In this document: positions 1-8,264 of the stretch, in pieces
How positions within the stretch are numbered: the first letter of the stretch is position 1
How the letters are laid out: the number at the start of each line of letters is the position of its first letter
Source: Brachybacterium kimchii
GTDB lineage: Bacteria > Actinomycetota > Actinomycetes > Actinomycetales > Dermabacteraceae
NCBI RefSeq assembly: GCF_023373525.1
Contig: NZ_CP097218.1
Location: 3,782,001-3,846,000, forward strand
Direction of reading: 5' to 3'
DNA length: 64,000 bases
Notes under the pieces: generated by a model
Databases searched by the model: none
The model's input: only the letters and a program-made list of their open reading frames with translations
Told to the model about the DNA's origin: nothing
Program-made: the position numbers and the translations under genes

Positions 1-1394
1 GGCCAGAGACCGCCGGCGAGCGCCACGACAACCACCAGCAGCTGGTAGGCGAGCACATCGCTGGTCAGGGATTCAGGGCTCGCACCTGCGCTCAGCCCTG
101 CGGTGAGCGCCGGCCCGCCGAGCAGCGCGATCGCGGCGCCCAGCAGGCGGCGCCGCATGGTCAGCGCGCCGCCCAGCGGCGGCAGCAGGGGAGAGGCAGC
201 GGCGGCCGCGTGGGGGACCATGTGCACGTCGATGTCGCCCGCATCGCGGACCACGCTCGCGCCGATCCCGGGACCGGTGAGCGCGGCCGTCCAGCGGCCC
301 CGTCGACTGGCTCCGAGCACGAGCTGCGTGGCGTTGACAGAGCGCGCGAACTCCACGAGCGCCGAGGGCACGTCGTCCCCGACGATCTGCGTGAAGTCGC
401 CTCCGAGATCCTCGGTGAGTGCGCGCTGGCGGGCGAGCGCACGGGGGTCCGCCGCGCGCAGCCCGTCCTGCGCACTCACGTGCACGACCAGCAGTTCGCC
501 CCCTGCCGAGCGTGCCGCGATCCGTGCCCCGCGGCGCAGCAGCGTCTCGCCCTCGGCGCCGCCGGTGAGGGCGACCACCACGCGCTCGCGCGCCTCCCAC
601 GTGCTCTCTATGCCGTTCTCGTCGCGATAGCGGGTGAGCGCCTGGTCGACCTCGTCCGCGATCCACAGCAGCGCGAGCTCGCGCAACGCGGTGAGATTGC
701 CCAGGCGGAAGAAGTGCGCGAGGGCGGCGTCGATGCGCTCGGCGGGGTAGACGAGACCGTCCCGCAGGCGGCCCTGGAGCGCCTGAGGGGCGAGGTCGAC
801 GACCTCGATCTGATCGGCCGCGCGCACCACCGTGTCCGGGACCCGCTCACGCTGCAGGATTCCGGTGATGCGCTGGACCACGTCGTGCAGGGACTCGATG
901 TGCTGGATGTTCAGCGTGGTGATCACGTCGATCCCCGCGGTCAGGAGCACGTCGACCTGCTGCCAGCGCTTCGTCAGGCCCTGGTCCGCGCCGACGCCCG
1001 TGCTCGTGTCGGCGCCCGTGCTCGCGCGGGCGCCCCCGCCCGTGCCGACGAGCGGCCCGTCCGCCGGTCCGGGAGCGGATGCGGCCGTCCCGTCGGCTCG
1101 TGCGAGGGTGTGGGCGAGCTCGTCGACGAGGACGACCTGCGGTGTGCGGGAGAGCACGCCCTCCAGGTCCAACTCCGTCAGCTCGACGCCGCGATGCCGC
1201 ACGCGACGCAGGGGCACAGAGGGGATCCCGCGAGTCATCCTTGCCGTCGCCGCGCGGCCGTGCGCCTCGACGACGCCGATCACCACGTCGCATCCCTCGT
1301 CGAGGAGCCGAGAGCCCTCGGCGAGCATCGTGCAGGTCTTGCCGACTCCGGGTGCGGCGCCCAGAAGCACCCGCAGATGCCCTCGTGCAGTCAT
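1..1394 (-). CDS. kdpD: KdpD sensor histidine kinase, N-terminal part (runs off window)
   Basis: The first 464 residues of the K+/turgor sensor kinase KdpD are visible. Walker A GAAPGVGKT lies at about residues 12-20 and Walker B with VDELAHT at about 90-96. A universal-stress-protein-like domain follows at about 250-370, and the first membrane segments begin just before the edge. The histidine kinase core lies outside the window. The ATG overlaps the kdpC stop (ATGA), so the two are translationally coupled. Unusually, the short linker between Walker B and KRWQ is expanded to about 45 Gly/Ala/Thr-rich residues (97-141). Family KdpD phosphorylates KdpE to switch on kdpFABC; kdpE is presumably to the left. 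Confidence 0.95.
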   Translation of the reverse strand, partial: MTARGHLRVLLGAAPGVGKTCTMLAEGSRLLDEGCDVVIGVVEAHGRAATARMTRGIPSVPLRRVRHRGVELTELDLEGVLSRTPQVVLVDELAHTLARADGTAASAPGPADGPLVGTGGGARASTGADTSTGVGADQGLTKRWQQVDVLLTAGIDVITTLNIQHIESLHDVVQRITGILQRERVPDTVVRAADQIEVVDLAPQALQGRLRDGLVYPAERIDAALAHFFRLGNLTALRELALLWIADEVDQALTRYRDENGIESTWEARERVVVALTGGAEGETLLRRGARIAARSAGGELLVVHVSAQDGLRAADPRALARQRALTEDLGGDFTQIVGDDVPSALVEFARSVNATQLVLGASRRGRWTAALTGPGIGASVVRDAGDIDVHMVPHAAAAASPLLPPLGGALTMRRRLLGAAIALLGGPALTAGLSAGASPESLTSDVLAYQLLVVVVALAGGLW

Positions 1395-2014
1395 CGCGCC
1401 GCTCCTCCCTCCGCCCCTCGTGCCTCGTCCAGGGCAAGATTAAGCGCCAGCACCTGGACGCCGGGCGGTCCGAGCACCGGGTGGTCGGTGTGCTGCGCGA
1501 CCAGCCGGCGCACGGTCTCCGGGGCGAGGCCGCGCTCACGCGCCACCCGGTCCACCTGGAGGGCGGCGTAGGCAGGGCTGATGTCGGGATCCAGCCCCGA
1601 CCCCGAGGCGGTCACCGCGTCCGCGGGGACGGCGGAGGGAGCGACGCCCTCGCGTGCCGCGATCTCGACCCGTCGTTCGGTGATCCGGGCCGTGAGCTCA
1701 GGATTCTCCGGGCCCAGGTTCGAGCCGCCCGAGGCGCCCGCGTCATATCCCTCACCCGCGGCCGACGGTCGCGACTGGAAGTACCCGGGAAGGGCGTTCC
1801 CGTCGGAGTCCGCGAACGATTGCCCGAGCAGTGCAGAGCCGACGACCCTGCCATCGCGCTCGAGCAGCGAACCGTCGGCCCTGGCGGGGGCGAGGACCTG
1901 GGCGAGTGCGGTGACGACGAGTGTGTATCCGACGCCGAGCACGAGGGTCGCCAGTGCGAGGGTGCGCAGGGCGACCCGGAGGGTGCCGAGGGCGGAGCGG
2001 GCGGAGGTGCGCAT
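1391..2014 (-). CDS. kdpC: K+-transporting ATPase subunit C
   Basis: This 207-residue KdpC has one N-terminal transmembrane helix (about residues 15-40) and family motifs including LGQSFADSDG, YFQSRPSA and SGSGLDPDISPAYA. KdpC is the small periplasm-facing subunit that helps assemble KdpA with KdpB. It lies 12 nt after kdpB and overlaps kdpD by 4 nt, inside one minus-strand operon. Length is normal for actinobacteria. Confidence 0.97.
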   Translation of the reverse strand: MRTSARSALGTLRVALRTLALATLVLGVGYTLVVTALAQVLAPARADGSLLERDGRVVGSALLGQSFADSDGNALPGYFQSRPSAAGEGYDAGASGGSNLGPENPELTARITERRVEIAAREGVAPSAVPADAVTASGSGLDPDISPAYAALQVDRVARERGLAPETVRRLVAQHTDHPVLGPPGVQVLALNLALDEARGAEGGAAR

Positions 2015-2026
2015 GGAGAGTTCCTC

Positions 2027-4186
2027 TCAGAAGCCGGGCAGGAGCCGGACGAGGTGGTCGATCAGCCAGATCCCCGCGAACGGGGTGAGGACCCCGCCGA
2101 GCCCGTAGACCAGCAGGTTCCGTCCCAGCACCCGAGAGGGGCTGGAGGGGCGATGGCGCACGCCCCGCAGGGCGAGCGGGATCAGGGCGAGGATCACGAG
2201 GGCGTTGAAGATGATGGCCGAGAGCACCGCCGAGGCGGGGGAGTGCAGCCCCATCACGTTGAGCACCTGCAGCTGCGGCACAGCGCCCAGGAACATGGCC
2301 GGCACGATCGCGAAGTACTTCGCGATGTCGTTGGCGATCGAGAACGTGGTCAGCGCGCCGCGGGTCATGAGCAGCTGCTTGCCGATCCGGACCACGTCGA
2401 TGAGCTTCGAGGGGTCGGAGTCGAGGTCGACCATGTTGCCCGCCTCCTTCGCGGCCGATGTCCCGGAGTTCATCGCCATGCCCACGTCGGCCTGGGCGAG
2501 GGCGGGAGCGTCGTTCGTCCCGTCGCCGGTCATGGCGACCAGGCGCCCTCCCTCCTGCTCGGCGCGGATCCGGGCGAGCTTGTCCTCCGGGGTCGCCTCG
2601 GCGAGCACGTCGTCGACTCCCGCCTCGTCCGCGATGGCTCGGGCGGTCAGCGGGTTGTCCCCCGTGATCATCACGGTGCGGATGCCCATCTGCCGCAGCT
2701 GTGCGAACTTCTCCGGAAGTCCCTCCTTGACGACGTCCTTGAGATGGACGACGCCCAGGAGACGGCCGGAGTCGCTCGCGGGCGTGCCCGCGGGACCGTG
2801 CACGGCGACGGCGAGGGGAGTGCCGCCGGCGCGGGCGATGGTCTCCGCCTCGGCCTCCACGGCCGCGCGGACGGACTGATCCGGGGCGCTGCCCTCCGCG
2901 ATCAGCCAGGCGACCACCGTCGCCACGGCGCCCTTGCGGATCCGCGTGCCGTCGGCCTGATCCAGCCCGGACATGCGGGTCACCGCTGTGAATGGGACGA
3001 GGGTCGTGTCCACCGGGAGGGCGGCGGACGATCCGGCGTGCACGTGCGGATCACCGGGGCGCTCCGCTGCCTGCGCCGTTGCCCGCGCCGCCGCGAGATC
3101 GAGGATCGAGGTGCCCTCCGGCGTCGGATCCCCCGCGGAGGAGAGGGCCGCAGCGGCGAGCAGCTCGCGCTCGGAGACTCCGGGTGCGGGGACGATCGCG
3201 GTCGCACGGCGGCCGCCGTAGGTGATGGTGCCGGTCTTGTCGAGCAGCAGGGTGGAGACGTCGCCCGCAGCCTCGACGGCGCGTCCGGACATGGCCAGCA
3301 CGTTGTGCTGGACCAGACGGTCCATGCCTGCGATGCCGATTGCGGAGAGCAGAGCCCCGATCGTGGTCGGGACCAGGCACACCAGCAGCGCGACGAGCAC
3401 CGGGATGCTCACGGGGGCGGCGGTCAGGGCGGCGATCGGATTGAGCGTGAGCACCACGATCACGAACACGATCGAGAGGCCCGCGAGCAGGATGCCCAGC
3501 GCGATCTCGTTGGGGGTGCGCTGCCGTGCGGAGCCTTCGATGAGGGAGATCATGCGGTCCACGAATGTCTCCCCGGGGCGCGAGGTGATCCGCACCAGGA
3601 TCCTGTCCGAGAGCACGCGGGTGCCGCCGGTGACGGCGGAGCGATCACCGCCGGACTCCCGGACCACGGGTGCGGACTCGCCGGTGATCGCGGACTCGTC
3701 GACCGTCGCGATGCCGTGCACGACGTCCCCGTCGCCCGGGATCGTCTCGCCCGCGGCGACGAGAACGATGTCGCCGTGGGCGAGCTCTGCCGAAGGGATC
3801 TCCTCGATCTCCGTGTGCTCGGCCGAGGGGTCGACCCCAGGGGCGTAGGCGACGAGTCGACGGGCCGACGTCCGGGTGCGGGTGCGGCGCAGCGACGCGG
3901 CCTGGGCCTTCCCACGCCCCTCGGCGACGGACTCGGCGAGGTTCGCGAAGAGCACGGTCAGCCACAGCCAGACCGCGATCGCCCCCGTGAAGGCCACGGG
4001 CACGGGCGCTCCGCCGGAGGGTCGCGGACCGCCCAGGAACGGCTCGGCGATGGCGAGAGCCGAGGTGAGGACCGCGCCCGCCCAGACCAGCAGCATCACG
4101 GGGCTGCGCCACTGCCGGCGCGGGTCGAGCTTGCGCAGGGCGCCCGGGAGGGCCGCCCGCAGGGTCGCGGCATCGAGGGATCTCAT
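2027..4186 (-). CDS. kdpB: K+-transporting P-type ATPase subunit B
   Basis: This is the 719-residue catalytic subunit of the KdpFABC K+ pump. The phosphorylation site is DKTGT (in [12 protein letters not shown]), the actuator motif is ITGESAPV, and the hinge is [16 protein letters not shown]. The chosen start is the ATG 2 nt after the kdpA stop ([10 protein letters not shown]); a GTG two codons earlier, overlapping the kdpA stop, is the alternative. It transfers ATP energy to KdpA for K+ uptake at the plasma membrane. Length is slightly above the usual 680-700. Confidence 0.97.
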   Translation of the reverse strand: MRSLDAATLRAALPGALRKLDPRRQWRSPVMLLVWAGAVLTSALAIAEPFLGGPRPSGGAPVPVAFTGAIAVWLWLTVLFANLAESVAEGRGKAQAASLRRTRTRTSARRLVAYAPGVDPSAEHTEIEEIPSAELAHGDIVLVAAGETIPGDGDVVHGIATVDESAITGESAPVVRESGGDRSAVTGGTRVLSDRILVRITSRPGETFVDRMISLIEGSARQRTPNEIALGILLAGLSIVFVIVVLTLNPIAALTAAPVSIPVLVALLVCLVPTTIGALLSAIGIAGMDRLVQHNVLAMSGRAVEAAGDVSTLLLDKTGTITYGGRRATAIVPAPGVSERELLAAAALSSAGDPTPEGTSILDLAAARATAQAAERPGDPHVHAGSSAALPVDTTLVPFTAVTRMSGLDQADGTRIRKGAVATVVAWLIAEGSAPDQSVRAAVEAEAETIARAGGTPLAVAVHGPAGTPASDSGRLLGVVHLKDVVKEGLPEKFAQLRQMGIRTVMITGDNPLTARAIADEAGVDDVLAEATPEDKLARIRAEQEGGRLVAMTGDGTNDAPALAQADVGMAMNSGTSAAKEAGNMVDLDSDPSKLIDVVRIGKQLLMTRGALTTFSIANDIAKYFAIVPAMFLGAVPQLQVLNVMGLHSPASAVLSAIIFNALVILALIPLALRGVRHRPSSPSRVLGRNLLVYGLGGVLTPFAGIWLIDHLVRLLPGF

Positions 4187-4188
4187 GG

Positions 4189-5874
4189 TCACATCAGCCC
4201 TTCCGCCAGGGGACCCAGCGCGAGTACGGGGACGAAGGTCAGCGCGGTCACCAGCACCGTGATTGCGAGCAGAAGGGTCGCGAACAGCGGTCCGCGGGTG
4301 GGAAGGGTGCCGGGGGCGGTCGGGACCCTGCGCTGGGCGGCGAGCGAACCGGCGAGGGCGAGGACGAGCACGATCGGCACGAAGCGGCCCAGCAGCATCG
4401 CGCTCGCGAGCGCGAGATTCATCCACGGAGTGTCTGCGGTGAGACCGCCGAAGGCGGAGCCGTTGTTGTTCGCCGCGGAGGTGAAGGCGTAGAGCAGCTC
4501 GCTCAGGCCGTGATAACCCGGGTTCGACAGGCTCTCGCCGACCACGTTCTGACGCACGCCCGGGAGCGCCAGGCTCAGGCTGGTGCCGACAAGCACGAGC
4601 GATGGCGGGACGAGGATGCACAGCACGGCGAGCGAGACCTCCCGCGGTCCGATGCGCTTGCCCAGGTACTCCGGGGTGCGGCCGATGAGCAGCCCGCCCA
4701 CGAACACGGAGAGGATCGCCAGGACGAGCATCCCGTACAGCCCCGAGCCGACGCCTCCGGGTGCGACCTCGCCGAGCATCATGTTCAGCATCGGCACCAT
4801 GCCGCCGAGCGCCGTGTACGAGTCGTGCATCGCGTTGACCGCGCCCGTGGAGGTGCCCGTCGAGGCGGTGGAGAAGAGCGTCGAGCCGAGGACGCCGAAA
4901 CGCTGCTCCTTGCCCTCCATCGCGGCCCCCGCCAGCTGCGGCGCCGTGCCCAGGCCGGCGGACTCAAGTGCCGTGAGGGCGGCGAACGACCCGGCGGACA
5001 GCACCGCCATCACCGCGAGGACGGTGCGCCCTTCGCGCACGTCGCCCACCAGCCGACCGAGGGTGCGCGGCAGCGAGAACGGGATGAGAAGCATCAGCAG
5101 CACCTCGAAGGTGCTCGTCCACGCGCTGGGGTTCTCGAAGGGATGTGCTGAGTTCGCATTGAAGAATCCGCCGCCGTTGGTCCCCAGCAGCTTGATGGCC
5201 TCCTGCGAGGCGACCGGCCCGCCGGGGATGCTCTGCGCGGTCCCGGCGAGAGTGGTCGCCTCCACGGGCGGAGCGAGGTTCTGCACCACCCCGCCGATCG
5301 CGAGGACGAGGCCTGCGAGCAGGGCGATCGGCAGCAGGATGCGCAGGGTGCCGCGCACCAGGTCGATCCAGAAGTTCCCGATCGTGCCCGTGGCGCGCGC
5401 TGCGAAGGCCCGCACGAGCGCGATGGCCACGGCGAGTCCGACGGCCGCCGAGAGGAAGTTCTGCACGGCGAGGCCGAGGGCCTGCACCGTGAAGCCCAGC
5501 GTGAGCTCCGGCGAGTAGGACTGCCAGTTCGTGTTGGTCACGAAGGAGACGGCGGTGTTCAGGGAGAGAGCGGGAGAGGGCGCGCCGAGGCCGAGCGAGT
5601 AGGGCAGCACGGCCTGGGCTCGCTGGAGCGCATACACGAGCAGCACGCCGGCACCGGAGAACATGAGCACCGAACGCAGGTAGGCGGGCCAGGTCTGCTC
5701 GGCGTCGGGCGCGGCGCCGATCAGCCGATAGATGCCCCGCTCGATGCGAAGGTGCCGGGACGAGGAGTACGCGCGCGCCATGAAGTCGCCGAGCGGACGA
5801 TGCACGAGGGCGAGGACGACGAGGACCGCGATCACGGGCAGGGCGTGCTGCGCGGCCGCGAGCACGGCGCTCAC
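4189..5874 (-). CDS. kdpA: K+-transporting ATPase subunit A
   Basis: This is the 561-residue K+-binding, channel-like subunit with about ten membrane helices. It shows the family selectivity-loop regions [40 protein letters not shown] and [13 protein letters not shown]. It starts with GTG inside the kdpF stop (GTGA overlap), so translation is coupled to kdpF. It works with KdpB, KdpC and KdpF in ATP-driven high-affinity K+ uptake. Confidence 0.97.
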   Translation of the reverse strand: MSAVLAAAQHALPVIAVLVVLALVHRPLGDFMARAYSSSRHLRIERGIYRLIGAAPDAEQTWPAYLRSVLMFSGAGVLLVYALQRAQAVLPYSLGLGAPSPALSLNTAVSFVTNTNWQSYSPELTLGFTVQALGLAVQNFLSAAVGLAVAIALVRAFAARATGTIGNFWIDLVRGTLRILLPIALLAGLVLAIGGVVQNLAPPVEATTLAGTAQSIPGGPVASQEAIKLLGTNGGGFFNANSAHPFENPSAWTSTFEVLLMLLIPFSLPRTLGRLVGDVREGRTVLAVMAVLSAGSFAALTALESAGLGTAPQLAGAAMEGKEQRFGVLGSTLFSTASTGTSTGAVNAMHDSYTALGGMVPMLNMMLGEVAPGGVGSGLYGMLVLAILSVFVGGLLIGRTPEYLGKRIGPREVSLAVLCILVPPSLVLVGTSLSLALPGVRQNVVGESLSNPGYHGLSELLYAFTSAANNNGSAFGGLTADTPWMNLALASAMLLGRFVPIVLVLALAGSLAAQRRVPTAPGTLPTRGPLFATLLLAITVLVTALTFVPVLALGPLAEGLM

Positions 5875-5963
5875 CGGAAGCGCTCCGGTGCGACGAGCGC
5901 GACGACGAGGAGCACGATCGCCGCCAGGGCGAGCACGAGGGCGAGGAGCTCGAAGACGATCAC
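5871..5963 (-). CDS. kdpF: KdpF small membrane subunit (30 aa)
   Basis: This 30-codon gene encodes a single hydrophobic helix ending in ALVAPERFR, the typical KdpF tail (family members end in xxPExF). KdpF stabilises the KdpABC complex. The GTG start overlaps the stop of the upstream 37-aa ORF and the TGA overlaps the kdpA GTG, so it is coupled on both sides. It is easily missed because of its size and GTG start. Confidence 0.88.
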   Translation of the reverse strand: MIVFELLALVLALAAIVLLVVALVAPERFR

Positions 5964-6073
5964 AGCTTCTCCACCGCCCGTCCCAGCAGGCCGATGCCGG
6001 CGAAGGCGGCGATCACGCCGAGGGCGACGAGGAGGTCGGGCACGAGGGCGCCGACCGCAGGGGCGAGGGGCAC
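5960..6073 (-). CDS. 37-aa single-helix membrane ORF at the head of the kdp operon
   Basis: This GTG-started 37-residue ORF has GGAG 7 nt before the start and a TGA overlapping the kdpF GTG (GTGA). The product is almost entirely one transmembrane segment (core [18 protein letters not shown]) ending in GRAVEKL. I do not know a named family. Its position, SD and tight coupling argue that it is translated, either as an accessory peptide of the pump or as a coupling leader. No homology search could be run. Confidence 0.55.
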   Translation of the reverse strand: MPLAPAVGALVPDLLVALGVIAAFAGIGLLGRAVEKL

Positions 6074-6466
6074 GGGACTGCTCCGTTCGGTGGAGACCGG
6101 TCGGGAAGCCGACCGAGCGCCTCGACGGGGCGCGATCCCTGATGCAACACCCGATCGTGCAGGTCAGCGCCGATCCTCACGGAATCCATACGGTGGTGGG
6201 GCGGATCCTGACGGAGTGCTCACGACGATGTGAGGAGCAGGACTCGCGGGGACTTGCGGCGGGTCCACGAGGAGAGGCCGGCCGGCGCTCTGCGAGCGGC
6301 GCGCACGAAGGTCCCCGGGAGACGGAACGCGCCGCCGATCGGAACTTGTTCGCCCCATGTTCCGATCAGCGGCGCGTGAAGGTCGCGACTGCTGGCGGGT
6401 TCCCACCGCGTCAGCGACATCCGTGGCACCTGGGGAGCGACTGCGACACGCTCCGTTCGGTGCGAG
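6074..6466 (-). other. Long untranslated kdp leader
   Basis: About 390 nt lie between a candidate promoter and the first kdp ORF. No convincing coding frame is seen on either strand. It contains the 19-bp hairpin described separately. A c-di-AMP (ydaO-type) riboswitch was considered because such elements control K+ uptake elsewhere. Fragments such as GGGGCGAA are present, but the hallmark 3' motif was not found. Confidence 0.4.
6327..6377 (-). promoter_or_regulatory. Strong hairpin in the kdp leader
   Basis: Arms at 6327-6345 and 6359-6377 are complementary over 18 of 19 positions around a 13-nt loop. The single mismatch is C opposite A in plus-strand RNA but a G-U wobble in minus-strand RNA. 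The helix is therefore complete only in the kdp transcript, which suggests it works there as an attenuator, a riboswitch part or an RNA-stability element. Confidence 0.5.
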
Positions 6467-6472
6467 CACCAC

Positions 6473-6500
6473 GTTATCCGGGCCGTCTCGGGTTTCGCAA
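6473..6500 (-). promoter_or_regulatory. Candidate kdp promoter
   Basis: On the minus strand a -35-like TTGCGA (6495-6500) is followed after 16 nt by a -10-like GATAAC (6473-6478). It would start transcription near 6466, giving a leader of about 390 nt. Both hexamers are only partial matches. Confidence 0.3.
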
Positions 6501-6579
6501 GCCCTGTGTTGCGAAAAGTTCTGCGAGGTGGTCGGAGTTCGCCTGGTGGACGCGCCGACCACGCTCTCACCTGCGGCGT

Positions 6580-6585
6580 TACCCT
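6580..6585 (+). promoter_or_regulatory. -10 element of leaderless aldo/keto reductase gene
   Basis: TACCCT ends 6 nt before the ATG at 6592 and no Shine-Dalgarno precedes that ATG, so transcription probably starts at or next to the start codon. Confidence 0.45.
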
Positions 6586-6591
6586 GGACCT

Positions 6592-7494
6592 ATGACTGCG
6601 ATCACGCGACGCATCGGCTCCCTGTCCGTCTCGGCCATCGGCTACGGGGCGATGCCCCTGTCCTACGGCCGCCAGAACCCGCCCTCGCGCGACGAAGCGA
6701 TCGCGACGATCCATGCGGCGCTCGACGCGGGCATCACGCTGATCGACACCGCCGACATGTACGCCCCCAGCTGGGACACGATGGGCCACAACGAGGAGCT
6801 CGTCGCCGAGGGCGTGCGCACCTGGTCCGGCGATGCGCAGAAGATCGTCATCGCCTCCAAGGGCGGCATCGTGCGCGGCCCGGGGAAGGACGGCGAGGAG
6901 GAGTCCAAGGGGCGCGACGGCTCCCTCGCCTACCTGCGCTCGGCGCTCGAGAGGACTCTCGCGAACCTCGGTCAGGATTCCGTGGACCTCTACTATTGGC
7001 ACCGTCCCGATCGCTCCATCCGCTATGCGGAGGGCGTCGAGGCCCTCGCGACGCTGCAGCAGGAGGGGCTGATCACGGAGGTCGGCATCTCCAACGCCAA
7101 CGTCGAGGAGATCGACGTGGCCCTCGACGTGCTGGGCGAGGGGAACCTCGCGGCGGTGCAGAACCAGTTCAGCCCGACGTTCTTCCACACGAGCCTCGGC
7201 GAGCTGCGCCGCTGCCGGGAGATCGGCGCCGCGTTCGTGCCCTGGGGCCCGCTGGGAGGTGCGGGCGGAGGCGCGGCGGCCGTGGGCGAGAAGTTCCCGC
7301 AGATCGCCCGCGTCGCCGCGGCCCATGACGTGAGTCCGCAGCGCGTGGTGCTCGCCTGGGAGCTGAGCCTGGGCCCGCACGTGGTGCCGATCCCCGGTGC
7401 GGCGCGCCCCGCCTCCGTCATCGACTCGGCGCAGGCGCCGTCGCTGCAGCTGACCACGGCGGAGGTCGAGGACCTGAACTCGATCCTGGGCTGA
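6592..7494 (+). CDS. Aldo/keto reductase
   Basis: This 300-residue NADPH-dependent oxidoreductase has the AKR TIM barrel. The catalytic tetrad is visible: Asp and Tyr in DTADMY, Lys in IASKGG and His in YYWHRPD. The cofactor segment near the C-terminus contains VPIPGAARPASV. Homologous enzymes reduce aldehydes and ketones; the substrate cannot be deduced. The ATG at 6592 is chosen because the conserved fold starts there (MTAITRRIGSLSVSAIGYG). The gene diverges from kdp across a 518-bp gap. Confidence 0.93.
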   Translation: MTAITRRIGSLSVSAIGYGAMPLSYGRQNPPSRDEAIATIHAALDAGITLIDTADMYAPSWDTMGHNEELVAEGVRTWSGDAQKIVIASKGGIVRGPGKDGEEESKGRDGSLAYLRSALERTLANLGQDSVDLYYWHRPDRSIRYAEGVEALATLQQEGLITEVGISNANVEEIDVALDVLGEGNLAAVQNQFSPTFFHTSLGELRRCREIGAAFVPWGPLGGAGGGAAAVGEKFPQIARVAAAHDVSPQRVVLAWELSLGPHVVPIPGAARPASVIDSAQAPSLQLTTAEVEDLNSILG

Positions 7495-7509
7495 GCACGG
7501 GGCCGTCTC

Positions 7510-7531
7510 GCGGGCTCGGGTCGGGGCCCGC
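7510..7531. terminator. Weak hairpin between convergent genes
   Basis: GCGGGC and GCCCGC form a 6-bp stem over a 10-nt loop between the convergent reductase and kinase genes. There is no U-tract, and the stem is short. Confidence 0.25.
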
Positions 7532-7553
7532 CCCTGCGGCGACGGCGGACGCG

Positions 7554-8264
7554 TCAGCTCACGCGGATCACGAGGTCGGCGCGCGGTCGCGTCCCGGCGA
7601 CCAGTCGCGCGTTGGCCTCGTCGGGCCCGAGAGACCAGGCCCGCGCGGCCTCGGGCGACTTCCCGAAGGTCTCGTGGCGGGCGATGAGTCGCTCGTGGCG
7701 CACGTCCTCGTCGGTCTCGACGAACCAGCGGGCGTCGAGCATCGCGCCCACCGGGGCGAAGGGGCCGTCGGCCATCAGCAGGTAGTTGCCCTCGGTGATC
7801 ACGAGCGGGATCTCGCCGGGAACCTCGATCGCTCCCGCGAGCGGCTGCTCGAGGTCGCGCTCGAACATCGGCGCCCACACGGGCGGATCCTCGGGCCGGG
7901 CGGCGCGCAGCCGCTGCAGCAGGGCGACGTACCCGGCGGCGTCGAAGGTGTCCGGCGCGCCCTTGCGATCCAGCCTTCCCAGGCGCTGCAGGGCCGCGTC
8001 CGCCAGGTGGAAGCCGTCCATTGGGACCACGACGCAGCTGCCGGCGGGCAGCTCCTCGGCCAGCAGGGCGGTGAGCGTGCTCTTGCCGGCACCGGGCGCA
8101 CCCGCGATGCCGAGGAGGCGGCGCCCGCCGCTGCGTCGCGCCTCGTCGAGCAGCACGCGTGCGGCCTGCACCGCCTGCGCCTCGGGAACGACGACGGGCG
8201 CCTCGTGGACCGGTCCCCCTCGGGCGCCGGGTGCCGCGTCGGTGGATGCCGCGGGCTCAGACAT
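7554..8264 (-). CDS. P-loop nucleoside/nucleotide kinase family protein
   Basis: This 236-residue protein has Walker A GAPGAGKST at about residues 54-62, followed by VPMDGFHLAD and TEGNYLL. These are the signature of the uridine-kinase/phosphoribulokinase-like FrcK/YggC group. The phosphoryl acceptor is unknown; related proteins have been linked to sugar or nucleoside phosphorylation. The ATG lies inside the end of the upstream helicase-nuclease gene (8-nt overlap), so it is probably co-transcribed with the AddAB-like pair. A role in DNA repair is not implied. Confidence 0.8.
   Translation of the reverse strand: MSEPAASTDAAPGARGGPVHEAPVVVPEAQAVQAARVLLDEARRSGGRRLLGIAGAPGAGKSTLTALLAEELPAGSCVVVPMDGFHLADAALQRLGRLDRKGAPDTFDAAGYVALLQRLRAARPEDPPVWAPMFERDLEQPLAGAIEVPGEIPLVITEGNYLLMADGPFAPVGAMLDARWFVETDEDVRHERLIARHETFGKSPEAARAWSLGPDEANARLVAGTRPRADLVIRVS

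Noticed and set aside
210-1571. Long plus-strand open frame over the left end
   Set aside because: It lies opposite kdpD and kdpC, has a composition typical of antisense frames in GC-rich DNA, and shows no family motif.
1079-4492. 1137-codon plus-strand frame opposite kdpC/kdpB
   Set aside because: The minus strand here encodes clear KdpB and KdpC motifs. The plus frame is Arg/Gly/Asp/His-rich and a shadow.
6100-6480. c-di-AMP (ydaO-type) riboswitch in the kdp leader
   Set aside because: Some fragments such as GGGGCGAA are present, but the conserved 3' segment (GTCAGCTAACC-like) was not found, so no riboswitch class is called.
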